DNA from: Sphingobacterium alkalisoli
GTDB lineage: Bacteria; Bacteroidota; Bacteroidia; Sphingobacteriales; Sphingobacteriaceae
Assembly (NCBI RefSeq): GCF_005049105.1
Contig: NZ_SUKA01000007.1
Span: forward strand, 124,001 to 188,000
Direction: 5' to 3'
Length of the DNA: 64,000 nucleotides
The position numbers and the translations under genes were made by a program. Positions 1-8,784 of the stretch are shown here, piece by piece (position 1 is the first letter of the stretch; each line of letters begins with the position of its first letter). A model generated the notes under the pieces. That model searched no databases, was not told the origin of the DNA, and was given only the letters and a program-made list of their open reading frames with translations.

Positions 1-156
1 TTTGACAGAAGGAATTATGCCTGAAATCTCTCCTAGTTTCGGGTGGGTTATTTTACCCAGCGCCTTTCTTTCATAGTTAATCTCTTGAGCTAGAACACTG
101 TAGCATACAGAAAAGCAAAAGAAAAGCAAAGAAAATTTTATATTAAATTTCATCAT
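1..156 (-). CDS. Secreted protein, N-terminal fragment cut by window edge
   Basis: An open frame starts at ATG 154-156 (or the adjacent ATG 151-153) and runs off the left edge with no stop in about 52 codons. The first 24 residues form a signal peptide: Lys-rich start, a hydrophobic stretch with Leu/Phe/Cys, then a VLAQ-like cleavage site. The mature part begins EINYERKALG. No family can be named from this fragment. It lies downstream of the lipoprotein gene at 228-863 on the same strand, with a hairpin between them, so it is probably a separate transcription unit. Confidence 0.6.
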   Translation of the reverse strand, partial: MMKFNIKFSLLFFCFSVCYSVLAQEINYERKALGKITHPKLGEISGIIPSVK

Positions 157-174
157 TCCCGAATATGACAAAAT

Positions 175-203
175 AAAGGCTAGTACAAAAAGTACTAACC
201 TTT
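175..203 (-). terminator. Hairpin terminator after lipoprotein gene
   Basis: Two 12-nt arms (175-186 and 192-203) pair with one mismatch around a 5-nt A loop. The minus-strand transcript continues into a U-rich stretch. It sits just after the stop codon of the 228-863 gene. Confidence 0.5.
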
Positions 204-227
204 TTATAGAATTTATCAGAGTTTGAC

Positions 228-863
228 CTACTGCCCTTCAAATGCTGAAATGATGTGTGCTCTAAATGTAGAATCTTTTTCCGACATCTCAAACGACTTG
301 CGGTATGTATCGACCACGGCAAATAACTCAGCTTCTGTGCCAATTGAATTATCTATAAATAACTTAAAACTATATGTACTTTGTTTTGCTAGATCTACTG
401 AGACCTTATTCGAAGAAAATACTAACGGATCGATAGTTTCGCTAGTCATTTTCCCTGTAGTAGGCAACTTGAAAATGGCACCTAACGATTTCAGCAAATT
501 ATCAGAGTAAATTCCCATTGAGGACAATTTAATGGACCCCTTGACAAACCCCTTACTTTCATCGATCTTACCATCTGAAGTGATACCTGCTTCAATATTC
601 TTTAAAATTTCAACCTTTAATCCTACTGTATCGTCGTTAAAAACTGACTTAGCATTATAGATTACAGAAGAATCTGTTTGTTGCTCATCCACTAATCTTA
701 AGAAAAACTGTTGTTTAGCCGCATCAACGTCATTTGTAAATGCTTCCAATGTCCGTTCAGACTTTTCACCCTCGCCTTTAGATGAACTGGTTGAGCTATT
801 ATTACAACCCGTTAGCAATAGTGCTACTGCACTTATTCCGACAATCGAATATATCGCTTTCAT
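228..863 (-). CDS. Putative lipoprotein of unknown function, 211 aa
   Basis: The N-terminus is a type II signal peptide with lipobox LLTGC and the lipidated Cys at residue 20, followed by a Ser/Asn-rich linker, so the product should be anchored in a membrane after Lol sorting. The mature domain (about residues 35-211) is mixed alpha/beta by composition and has no motif I recognise. Position beside another secreted-protein gene suggests an envelope role, but function is unknown. The start is the only ATG preceding the signal peptide. Confidence 0.75.
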   Translation of the reverse strand: MKAIYSIVGISAVALLLTGCNNSSTSSSKGEGEKSERTLEAFTNDVDAAKQQFFLRLVDEQQTDSSVIYNAKSVFNDDTVGLKVEILKNIEAGITSDGKIDESKGFVKGSIKLSSMGIYSDNLLKSLGAIFKLPTTGKMTSETIDPLVFSSNKVSVDLAKQSTYSFKLFIDNSIGTEAELFAVVDTYRKSFEMSEKDSTFRAHIISAFEGQ

Positions 864-908
864 AATTATTTCATTTTATCGTAAAACAGTTAAATGTAAG
901 GATTGTTT

Positions 909-3830
909 TTATTTTAACAAAGCATTGTATAATATTTCAACCGGATGATAGGATGGCTTCCTTAACCCATCTTTGATCTGATGCCGACAAGATGTTCCTG
1001 TAGCAGCGATTAATACGTCGTCTGCAGATTCTCGCAAAGCGGGTAATAACACCAATTCAGCTACTTTCATCGATACTTCATAATGTTCCTTTTCATAGCC
1101 GAATGAACCTGCCATTCCACAACAGCCTGAGGGGATAATTTCTACTTTATAATTGATGGGCAAGGAAAGAAGTTTTTCTGTATAGCCTACCAAATGGAAA
1201 GCTTTCTGATAACAGTGTCCGTGAAGTTTTATCGTACGAGACGTAGCGGTAAACTGTTCTCTATGAATAAATCCTTTTTCCACTTCTGACACCAAAAACT
1301 CATCAATCATCAGTGCATTTCTAGCAAGGGATTCTGCAGCCTGTTGTAGGTTTCGATCTACCAGTGTTAAATATTCATCGCGGAACGTGAGTATTGCCGA
1401 AGGCTCGATACCCAACAGGGGTATATCATCCGTAACAAGGTCTTTCAACAATTCCACGTTCTTTTGAGCTAGTTTCTTAGCTTCTTTAACAAAACCTTTC
1501 GAAAGATAGGTTCTTCCGCTTTCTTTATGTGGAGGTATAAGCACCTGATATCCTAATGCCGTCAACAGTTTGTACGCGATTTTACCTATTTCCGTATCGT
1601 TGTAATTTGTGAATTCATCACAGAACAAATATACCTGACGCTTCTTTAGAACAGGTTCTTGCTTTTTTACCCAATCTTTTAGGGTCGTGAAATGAACTTT
1701 AGGTAATGACCGCTGGGGTGCAAATCCAATAATTTGCTTAACAATACCTGAAAAGAAGTCATTTTGTGAAAAAAAGTTATATAAAGGTGCTACATATGAA
1801 CCTAACTGCTGGCTTTTTGTAAAGTTGGCAATCAACTTGGATCGAATGGGTGCGCCATTTGCATCGTAGTAATGTTGCAGAAACTCAGCCTTCATTTTCG
1901 CCACATCCACGCTAGATGGGCATTCCGTTTTACATCCTTTACAACTCAAACATAAATCCATTACCTCTTTTATCTCCTTGTGATCAAATCGATTGGTCTT
2001 TGTTGAATTGGTCAAAAACTGACGTAGCATATTCGCTCGAGCACGGGTGGTATCTTTTTCATCGCGTGTCGCCATAAAGGATGGGCACATCGTTCCCCCC
2101 GAAATTTCAGATTTACGACAATCTCCAGAACCAGAACATTTTTCTGCCAAACGCAGAATACTTTCATCTTTGGTAAAGTCAAAATATGTTTTTATAGCAC
2201 TTTGATCTGTTACCGTATCATACCGCAATGAAGTGTCCATAGGAGGAGTATCCACGATTTTATTTGCGTTGAAAACTCCTTTTGGGTCAAAAATATCTTT
2301 TACATCTTTTAGTAAATCATAAACCTTATCGCCAAGAACCTTACTGATAAATTCACCTCTAAGACGGCCATCTCCGTGTTCGCCACTTAATGACCCGTTA
2401 TATTTTAGCACTAGATCCGTAGTCTGTTCTAAAATGGCACGAAATTTCTTCTTTCCGTCAGATGTCTTTAAATTGATGAAGGGTTCAATATGCAACTCTC
2501 CTGCTCCTGCATGGGCATAATAAGAAGCATGTACACCTTCTCCTTCCAAAAGACGTTTTACATCAGCCACGTAATTAGGCAGATCTTCAGGCGACACTGC
2601 ACAATCTTCTATTAGGTTGACCGGTTGATGGTCACCAGGAAGATTACGAATTAAACCTAATCCTGCCTTTCTTACATCCCAAACCAAATTTGTATCTCGT
2701 ACACCAGTAACCCATGGATAGGCATAACCTAGTCCTCGCTGTACCAGATCATCTCTAAGCATATTTGCCTTCTGATCTATTTCGCTAAGGGTGTCTCCTC
2801 TAAACTCGACAATCAGCAAAGCCTGCGGATCTCCGTTAATAAAAAAACGATTATATTGGTATGTTGGATGCCCCACCGTAAAATCCAATATATACTTATC
2901 GACCAGTTCAGAAGCCTCTGGTCGGTGCTGTAGCGCTATTACATTCCCGTGCATACATTCGACCATATCCGAAAAATGCACACAGAGAAGCCCTATTTCA
3001 CTTGGTGGTAAGGGTCTTAAATCTAATTTTGCTTCCGTGACAATACCTATCGTCCCTTCGGATCCGGCTAATAGATGACACAGATTAAAAGGTTTAGATG
3101 TATCGACCAAAAAATCCAAAGCATATCCGGTATTGCGACGTGTTAAGGTCTTTTTAGGGTAACCTGAATTTATTACCTCTATATTTTCTTTATCCGTTAA
3201 TATATCGTTCAATTTACGATAGAGATCTCCTTCTCTTGTTTTTAACTTTAATTTATTAAAGTAATTTAGCTCGTTCAGTTCTTCAAAAACAACTTCACTA
3301 CCATCGTTAAGAAGTACTTTTGCCGAAACCAAGTTTTGACGAGTATCCCCCCATACGATCGAGTGTAAACCTGAGGAATTATTTCCTATCATACCCCCTA
3401 TCATTGCGCGACTTGCAGTCGACGTTTCGGGACCAAACATCAATCCGTAAGTTTTCAAAAAGGCATTTAAATCATCCCGTATAACACCTGGCTCGACTCT
3501 TACCCATTTTTCTTTCACATTGATCTCCAGTATTTTATTAAAGAATTTAGAAACGTCCACCACGATACCCGAGCCAACCACTTGGCCCGCCAAGGAGGTT
3601 CCGGCTGTACGCGGTATTAACGTGAGCTGATTTATGTCGGCAAATTGGATCAGCGTCTGTAAATCTACTTTATGATGTGGAATAGAAACTGCCAGCGGTA
3701 ATTCCTGATATACAGAAGCATCTGTCGCATACGCTAAGCGTGTCATTTGATGTTTCGGATTGGCGGGATCAAAAAATAAATCTCCTGATAAGGTTTTAGC
3801 TAAATTCTCTAAAGATAATTGTATTGACAC
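909..3830 (-). CDS. FAD- and Fe-S-containing 2-hydroxyacid dehydrogenase (D-lactate/D-2-hydroxyglutarate type)
   Basis: This 973-aa protein fuses a GlcD-like flavoprotein half with a GlpC-like iron-sulfur half, as in YdiJ/Dld-II-type dehydrogenases that oxidise D-2-hydroxyacids and pass electrons to the respiratory chain. The N-terminal FAD_binding_4 domain shows the PRTAGTSLAGQVVG stretch near residue 74, then an FAD-oxidase C domain with HAGAGELH and SGEHGDGR motifs. Two Cys clusters (CSGSGDC and CLSCKGCKTECP) fit a 4Fe-4S dicluster module. Two C-terminal CCG-type motifs (GHCYQKA, SGCCGMAGSFG) complete the family pattern. Translation starts at GTG 3828-3830; no in-frame ATG lies nearby upstream. 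Exact substrate is not readable from sequence. Confidence 0.9.
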   Translation of the reverse strand: MSIQLSLENLAKTLSGDLFFDPANPKHQMTRLAYATDASVYQELPLAVSIPHHKVDLQTLIQFADINQLTLIPRTAGTSLAGQVVGSGIVVDVSKFFNKILEINVKEKWVRVEPGVIRDDLNAFLKTYGLMFGPETSTASRAMIGGMIGNNSSGLHSIVWGDTRQNLVSAKVLLNDGSEVVFEELNELNYFNKLKLKTREGDLYRKLNDILTDKENIEVINSGYPKKTLTRRNTGYALDFLVDTSKPFNLCHLLAGSEGTIGIVTEAKLDLRPLPPSEIGLLCVHFSDMVECMHGNVIALQHRPEASELVDKYILDFTVGHPTYQYNRFFINGDPQALLIVEFRGDTLSEIDQKANMLRDDLVQRGLGYAYPWVTGVRDTNLVWDVRKAGLGLIRNLPGDHQPVNLIEDCAVSPEDLPNYVADVKRLLEGEGVHASYYAHAGAGELHIEPFINLKTSDGKKKFRAILEQTTDLVLKYNGSLSGEHGDGRLRGEFISKVLGDKVYDLLKDVKDIFDPKGVFNANKIVDTPPMDTSLRYDTVTDQSAIKTYFDFTKDESILRLAEKCSGSGDCRKSEISGGTMCPSFMATRDEKDTTRARANMLRQFLTNSTKTNRFDHKEIKEVMDLCLSCKGCKTECPSSVDVAKMKAEFLQHYYDANGAPIRSKLIANFTKSQQLGSYVAPLYNFFSQNDFFSGIVKQIIGFAPQRSLPKVHFTTLKDWVKKQEPVLKKRQVYLFCDEFTNYNDTEIGKIAYKLLTALGYQVLIPPHKESGRTYLSKGFVKEAKKLAQKNVELLKDLVTDDIPLLGIEPSAILTFRDEYLTLVDRNLQQAAESLARNALMIDEFLVSEVEKGFIHREQFTATSRTIKLHGHCYQKAFHLVGYTEKLLSLPINYKVEIIPSGCCGMAGSFGYEKEHYEVSMKVAELVLLPALRESADDVLIAATGTSCRHQIKDGLRKPSYHPVEILYNALLK

Positions 3831-4024
3831 GTCTAATGGTTTTAATAAACAAATCTAGTTAAAGTAAGTTATTTTTCATGTATCTTAGTAAGAATAAATA
3901 CGCTATTTAAGTCGAATTTTATTGTAAAAATGCAAGAAAACGCACATACTTCCTTGATATCTTTTTCCTATCACGTACTCTTTTATTAAAACGACAACTC
4001 TCCGCGCATAGTTAACCAAAAGAA

Positions 4025-4046
4025 TAATATCCATTATTGGATATTA
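4025..4046. promoter_or_regulatory. Inverted repeat, candidate Lrp-family operator
   Basis: A perfect 9-bp inverted repeat (TAATATCCA / TGGATATTA, 4-bp spacer) lies just upstream of the -33 TTG of the regulator's own promoter. Lrp/AsnC proteins commonly autoregulate through such sites; binding here is inferred. Confidence 0.45.
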
Positions 4047-4050
4047 AATA

Positions 4051-4081
4051 TTGAATATTATTCTAAAATTTACTAATTTTG
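4051..4081 (+). promoter_or_regulatory. Bacteroidota sigma-A promoter of the lrp-like gene
   Basis: TTG at 4051-4053, a 20-bp spacer, then TAATTTTG at 4074-4081. The ATG follows after 7 nt, so the mRNA should be leaderless or nearly so. Confidence 0.7.
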
Positions 4082-4088
4082 CAGAATT

Positions 4089-4568
4089 ATGGCGAAATTA
4101 GAATACAATCTGGATCACATTGATTATCAAATTTTACGTATTATGCAGAATAATGCGCGGACAAATAATGCAGATATAGCAAGAGAATTAGGCATGGCTC
4201 CATCTGCTATCCTTGAGCGTGTAAAAAAATTAGAGCAAAAAGAAATTATCCTGCAATATAATGCCAAGATAAACCCACTCGCATTAGAGCAAAATCTGCT
4301 GTCTTTTATTTTTATTAAAACATCCGATATTATTGGAGAGCAGGGCGTGGCCTATCTTCTCGCCGAAATACCTGAAGTACAGGAAGTACATGATATTGCC
4401 GGAGATGATGGTTATTTAATAAAAGTTAGAACCAATGACTCTTCTGGTTTAGTGGATATTATGCGCAATACACTAGGTAAGATTGAAGGTATATTATCTA
4501 CTCGTACGACCATTGTATTAGAAACAATCAAAGAGGAACAAAAATTAGTCATTCCAACTAAAGAATAA
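4089..4568 (+). CDS. Lrp/AsnC family transcriptional regulator
   Basis: At 159 aa this is a normal-length Lrp/AsnC protein. An N-terminal winged helix-turn-helix (about residues 5-60; DYQILRIMQNNAR, NADIARELGMAPSAILERVKKLE) is followed by a RAM/AsnC ligand-binding domain (about 70-150). It should bind DNA as a dimer or octamer and respond to an amino acid or similar effector. It directly precedes an EamA exporter with a 1-nt gap, so the pair is an operon and the regulator probably controls the exporter, as LysE/RhtA-type exporters often are. Confidence 0.9.
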   Translation: MAKLEYNLDHIDYQILRIMQNNARTNNADIARELGMAPSAILERVKKLEQKEIILQYNAKINPLALEQNLLSFIFIKTSDIIGEQGVAYLLAEIPEVQEVHDIAGDDGYLIKVRTNDSSGLVDIMRNTLGKIEGILSTRTTIVLETIKEEQKLVIPTKE

Positions 4569-4569
4569 A

Positions 4570-5643
4570 ATGGAGGAGAAAAGTCCATCTACTGGTAATA
4601 TTGTTTTTGCCTATTTAGTCGTCTACATTGTTTGGGGTTCTACGTTCTTTTTTATAGAAAAGGCACTACATTCTTTCTCCCCCTTCGTATTAGGCTCTAT
4701 ACGCTTTATTATCGCCGGCACATTGTTAATGGGGTATTGCGGATTAAAAGGATATAGGATCTTCAATCGGGCGGATATAAAACAGGCGGCTTTCGTAGGC
4801 TTTTTATTGCTATTTGTAGATATGGCTGCTATCATATGGGCCGAACAATATATTTCGTCTGGCATCGTCGCTATACTGTCGGCCGCTACCGCGATTTGGT
4901 TTATTATTTTTGACAAACCAAAGTGGAAAGAAAATTTTTCTAGCCTACCGATCGTCTTTGGCTTGTTAATTGGCTTTGGGGGGGTTATAATGCTATTCGC
5001 AGAACAGATATTCACCCAGAGCGATCAGGCAGAAAAATCTCAAAATTTAATTGCCATGGCTGTTCTTATTTGTGGCACTATTGCATGGACAATTGGATCG
5101 TTGGTCTCAAAATACAATCAAAGAAGCAAATCCTCTGTTAAAAAGAAACAACCTTCCCTCAATGTAATGGTAAAAACGGCCTGGCAAATGGTAACAGCGG
5201 GCTGTGCTTTTACGATAGTTGCTCTTCTCAATGGCGAATACGCTTTGTTTGATGCACGTAACGTTTCAATGGAAAGTTGGGGATATATAGCTTATCTTGC
5301 GTTAATGGGATCGATATTAGCGTTTAGCTCATATATATGGCTATTGCAAGTGAGACCGGCTACCGAAGTGAGTACATATGCTTATGTAAATCCAATTGTA
5401 GCCTTAATATTAGTTCACTTCTTCACAAACCACGATGTGACCTCTTTACAGGTTGCAGGACTGGTAGTTGTATTATTTTCAGTGTTGCTAATGAATTGGA
5501 ATCTTTATAAGGATAATAGGACATTAAGAGCGCTCAAACACCGCAAGAAACTTAAACGTCTTAAACATATGGCACCCAAAAGTAGTATACCACGAATTGT
5601 AGAAGTGGCGGATTTCAATGAGAAGGAGAGAAAGAAAAATTAG
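4570..5643 (+). CDS. EamA/DMT family permease (metabolite exporter)
   Basis: This 357-aa inner membrane protein has about ten hydrophobic helices in two EamA repeats (roughly residues 12-140 and 160-310). A YIVWGSTFF motif in the first helix is typical of the drug/metabolite transporter superfamily. A loop rich in Lys/Ser (about 190-200) separates the halves, and the C-terminal 45 residues form a strongly basic cytoplasmic tail. It is coupled to the upstream Lrp regulator. Likely exported substrates are amino acids or related metabolites, but specificity cannot be read from the sequence. Confidence 0.88.
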   Translation: MEEKSPSTGNIVFAYLVVYIVWGSTFFFIEKALHSFSPFVLGSIRFIIAGTLLMGYCGLKGYRIFNRADIKQAAFVGFLLLFVDMAAIIWAEQYISSGIVAILSAATAIWFIIFDKPKWKENFSSLPIVFGLLIGFGGVIMLFAEQIFTQSDQAEKSQNLIAMAVLICGTIAWTIGSLVSKYNQRSKSSVKKKQPSLNVMVKTAWQMVTAGCAFTIVALLNGEYALFDARNVSMESWGYIAYLALMGSILAFSSYIWLLQVRPATEVSTYAYVNPIVALILVHFFTNHDVTSLQVAGLVVVLFSVLLMNWNLYKDNRTLRALKHRKKLKRLKHMAPKSSIPRIVEVADFNEKERKKN

Positions 5644-5651
5644 ATTAAAAT

Positions 5652-6152
5652 CTACCTTCCTAAAAGGGCCAACTCGTCCTCATTGTACATCTTCGCCCCT
5701 TTCAGGTAGTTATATATAATATCTTTTGTATCCTCATCCGGCATTTTATATAGATTGTTCATAACAAAAGTCTTATCTTCTTCCACTTTGGAACTGTACC
5801 CCAAATAACTCGGAACATAGTATTGAATGCATAATCGAATGAAGCGGAGCTCAACATTATTTGGGTTATTAGTGATCTGCTTCTCTAACAACTTTTTACC
5901 GCCATTAAAATAGCTCATCTTTTTGAGTGGGTTAGAAGTGTGCTTGGCCATAAACATATGAAACGCAGCTTCATATCCTTTTTCGATCGGGGTGTCGGCC
6001 TCTTTCTCTAATGTTTTGTAATACTTTTCGCACAAATCTTCATTTTTCACGCCCTTATTAAAGTCTCTTCTAACATGATTTAAATTCAGACTCTGAGCCT
6101 GCACATATGTAGATATTAATATCGTGGCGGCACAAATAGTAATTCTTTTCAT
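5652..6152 (-). CDS. Secreted protein of unknown function, about 166 aa
   Basis: The start is placed at ATG 6150-6152, because the peptide from there (MKRITICAATILISTYVQAQ) is a clean signal peptide ending in a Bacteroidota-style AQA/AQS cleavage site; a start 7 codons upstream would bury it. The mature part is Lys/Glu-rich with TPR-like spacing (YYKTLEKEAD, AAFHMFMAKH, NPNNVELRFIRL), resembling small periplasmic helical-repeat proteins. No enzyme motif is seen. It faces the exporter gene tail to tail with only 8 bp between stop codons. Confidence 0.7.
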   Translation of the reverse strand: MKRITICAATILISTYVQAQSLNLNHVRRDFNKGVKNEDLCEKYYKTLEKEADTPIEKGYEAAFHMFMAKHTSNPLKKMSYFNGGKKLLEKQITNNPNNVELRFIRLCIQYYVPSYLGYSSKVEEDKTFVMNNLYKMPDEDTKDIIYNYLKGAKMYNEDELALLGR

Positions 6153-6360
6153 ATTTAACCATCGAGATTTCATACAATTTACATTTAGTTGGTTTAACTA
6201 CATTTACAAAAAATAAGCCAATATCGTTAAACACTGGCGTTCGACTGTTATTTTTCCATTAAGGAATTGTATTGATTTACAAAATCATGGTAGTTACATT
6301 TTAAATACAATTACACCACATAAAAATAGCATTTAAAACAAAACAATTCATTGATAAAAT

Positions 6361-7089
6361 TTAAACAAACTGTAAACTAAATCTTAAGCCATAACCGATA
6401 GCTATCGCGATCACAAAGCTCGCCAGTGTACCCACTAATATATACTCTGTAAATTTAGTATCCTTTGCATTGGTCAAGTCGCCAAAACGAAAGACAGATT
6501 TTGCTGCCAGCAAAAAACCAATTCCCGAAAGAAAATTAACCTGAATAAATAACACAATAATTAATCTTTCCATGATACCTATCAACATTCCTGCATCCAT
6601 TAAAGTGTCTTTTCGCTTAGTATAGAAATCGCTTTCCTGATTCCATTTACTAAAAAATACACGCAGAAAAATTGGGCTTACTGCTGTCACTAGAAGAAAA
6701 GCGATAAGATAAAGAAGTGATTTGCTTGTGAAAAATAGTTCCGTCCATTGATCGGGAACGCCGTACATATGTATAATGACCACCACTAATAATGCGATAT
6801 GCAAAATTTGATCAACAATAAATAAAAGCACGGGCTTATAGGGCCACATTCGCTCCCACCAGATTTTTAAACTATCTATCGCTAAATGCCCGAAAGTAAT
6901 AAGCAATATATTTGGCCACCATCTTGCGAAATCACTACTAAAGAACACCATGAGTAGAACCATATGTGTAACCACATGTAAAAACAAATACACTATCCTG
7001 TCTTTACGTTTAGCCACCCACGACTTCGGTTGCAAAACAAAGTCTCCTAATATGTGGCAAAGTAGTAGTTTTAAAAATACGGCTAACAT
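6361..7089 (-). CDS. DUF3307 family membrane protein
   Basis: The 242-aa protein starts with LLLCHILGDFVLQP and an early HxxxD pattern characteristic of DUF3307, followed by six or so transmembrane stretches spread to the C-terminus. A second His/Asp-containing segment (GHLAIDSLKIWW) resembles metal-binding membrane families. It overlaps the satD-like gene by 7 bp and is translated after it, so the two act together. Function is not established for the family. Confidence 0.82.
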   Translation of the reverse strand: MLAVFLKLLLCHILGDFVLQPKSWVAKRKDRIVYLFLHVVTHMVLLMVFFSSDFARWWPNILLITFGHLAIDSLKIWWERMWPYKPVLLFIVDQILHIALLVVVIIHMYGVPDQWTELFFTSKSLLYLIAFLLVTAVSPIFLRVFFSKWNQESDFYTKRKDTLMDAGMLIGIMERLIIVLFIQVNFLSGIGFLLAAKSVFRFGDLTNAKDTKFTEYILVGTLASFVIAIAIGYGLRFSLQFV

Positions 7090-7688
7090 TGCTTTAATAA
7101 TTCATGAGTACAATATTCTATTACTTTCTTGATTTTCATAAAGCTGGCTTTATTTAATTCTGTGCTAACTTGACTTTGATATTTTCGATGCAATATAGCA
7201 GCTAATTCCTGTTGATTTGCCAAGGGATTTTCTAAAGTTGCTGCTACGCTTTCAGCCATATTTTCAGTCCATTTATTAGCCAATTCCGCTGATAGTTGTA
7301 ACATCAGATTGATTGGAATATCCCACTTTGGCCAAGGAGATTGCATACGCATCAGCTCTTTTTTCAACTCATCAAATGCCTCTCCTGAATTTATAAACGC
7401 TTCCCCAGTAGAATTTTTAATATGTTTATCTAAATTTTCAATACCCCCAAATCCTAATCCAAGCCTCACATCAAGCTCGCTTATACTCTTAATTTTAGCT
7501 TTAATATAAAACAATATTTCGAAACTTTTCGCTAATTCAACTTCTGCCTGAAAACTGTCACCCCTAAATATATCAAAATTGTTAGAATATTCTTTAAGTG
7601 AATTTTCCAGGATAGGCAACCAGATTTTAACATCATGACTTCTCGAATTGACGAGATCACCTGTTATTATAGCATAAATTCTTTTCAT
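7083..7688 (-). CDS. SatD family protein
   Basis: The 201-aa product opens with IYAIITGDLVNSR, a hallmark of SatD-family proteins, and keeps the FRGDSFQAEV motif near residue 40 and LGLGFGG near 75. The C-terminal part (about 130-200) looks like a helix-turn-helix (NQQELAAILHRKYQSQVSTELNKA). It forms a two-gene unit with the overlapping DUF3307 gene, a pairing that recurs in this phylum. SatD was named from a streptococcal acid-tolerance region; its biochemical activity is unclear. The AT-rich upstream region (7689-7846) has several ATAAT/TATCA repeats that could be an operator. Confidence 0.8.
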   Translation of the reverse strand: MKRIYAIITGDLVNSRSHDVKIWLPILENSLKEYSNNFDIFRGDSFQAEVELAKSFEILFYIKAKIKSISELDVRLGLGFGGIENLDKHIKNSTGEAFINSGEAFDELKKELMRMQSPWPKWDIPINLMLQLSAELANKWTENMAESVAATLENPLANQQELAAILHRKYQSQVSTELNKASFMKIKKVIEYCTHELLKQC

Positions 7689-7846
7689 CTTCTATCTAAA
7701 ATTATTATCAAATATAATGATAATCATCAATATCATCAAAATTAATAATAACCAATATTATCACTGATTTTAGCAATATCTAGCAATAGAAACAAATTTT
7801 TAAAATTAACACAAAAACAATATCTTGTAACACAAGTTATAACATT

Positions 7847-8725
7847 ATGAGCGGATTAAAAAGGCAACTAAAAGCGGATAGCAAATTCAAAATGGAGAAC
7901 TATCCGACAGATATCAGTGACTCTATTACACCTGAAGATGCAAAAAAAGAACTAAAACGCCTACGGAAAGAACTTGCACAGCTACAAGATGTAATGTATG
8001 CGCATGACAGATATAGTGTATTAATCTGTCTGCAAGGCATGGATACGGCGGGGAAAGATTCTCTCATCCGGGAAGTATTTGAAAAATTCAATGCACGAGG
8101 AGTAATTGTGAGCAGTTTCAAAACACCGAGCAGTAAGGAGTTGCAACACGACTACTTGTGGCGACATGTTATCGCATTACCCGAAAAAGGGAAATTTGGT
8201 GTATTCAACCGTACGCATTATGAAAATGTACTAGTGACCCGCGTACATCCCGAATATCTTTTACGTGAAAATTTGCCTGAAATAAAAACAACAGAAGATT
8301 TACCTAAAGATTTTTGGAGAAAAAGATATGAGCAAATCAATAATTTTGAAGAACATATATCTGCAAACGGGACAATAATTTTCAAGTTTTATTTACACCT
8401 CAGTAAAGGAGAGCAGAGAAAAAGATTGCTAAGGAGATTAGAAAAAGAAGATCATAATTGGAAATTTTCACCTGGCGACCTAGAAGAACGTAAACTCTGG
8501 GACAAGTATATGGAAAGCTATCAGGAAGCCATTCAGCACACTTCAAAATCGAATGCTCCATGGTATATCATCCCTGCAGACAACAAAGAGATCAGTCGCT
8601 ATTTAGTAGTGAAAACAGTTTTGGAGGAGCTCAAAAAATATAAAGACATCCAATATCCCGAATTACCCGAAGATATTGAAAAACATATACACATTTATAA
8701 AAAACAATTAGAATCTGAAAAATAG
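7847..8725 (+). CDS. Polyphosphate kinase 2 family protein (polyphosphate:nucleotide phosphotransferase)
   Basis: A 292-aa PPK2-fold P-loop kinase. Walker A is GMDTAGKD (residues 64-71), the lid-side motif is GVFNRTHYENVLV, and the C-terminal half carries KFYLHLSKGEQRKRLLRR and the DDHNWKFSPGDLEERKLWDKY-like region (here EEDHNWKFSPGD). Such enzymes transfer phosphate between polyphosphate and nucleoside mono- or diphosphates in the cytoplasm. Length fits single-domain PPK2 class III or related. A short inverted repeat (CTTGT aac ACAAG) sits just upstream of the ATG. Confidence 0.9.
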   Translation: MSGLKRQLKADSKFKMENYPTDISDSITPEDAKKELKRLRKELAQLQDVMYAHDRYSVLICLQGMDTAGKDSLIREVFEKFNARGVIVSSFKTPSSKELQHDYLWRHVIALPEKGKFGVFNRTHYENVLVTRVHPEYLLRENLPEIKTTEDLPKDFWRKRYEQINNFEEHISANGTIIFKFYLHLSKGEQRKRLLRRLEKEDHNWKFSPGDLEERKLWDKYMESYQEAIQHTSKSNAPWYIIPADNKEISRYLVVKTVLEELKKYKDIQYPELPEDIEKHIHIYKKQLESEK

Positions 8726-8784
8726 ACGTCAATTCTTCAACTGCCCAACTCCTAAAGGCTCCAAATTGGAGCCTGTGATGGTAA

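Noticed and set aside
143..343. 66-aa minus-strand frame
   Set aside because: Overlaps the 3' part of the lipoprotein gene in another frame and covers the terminator hairpin.
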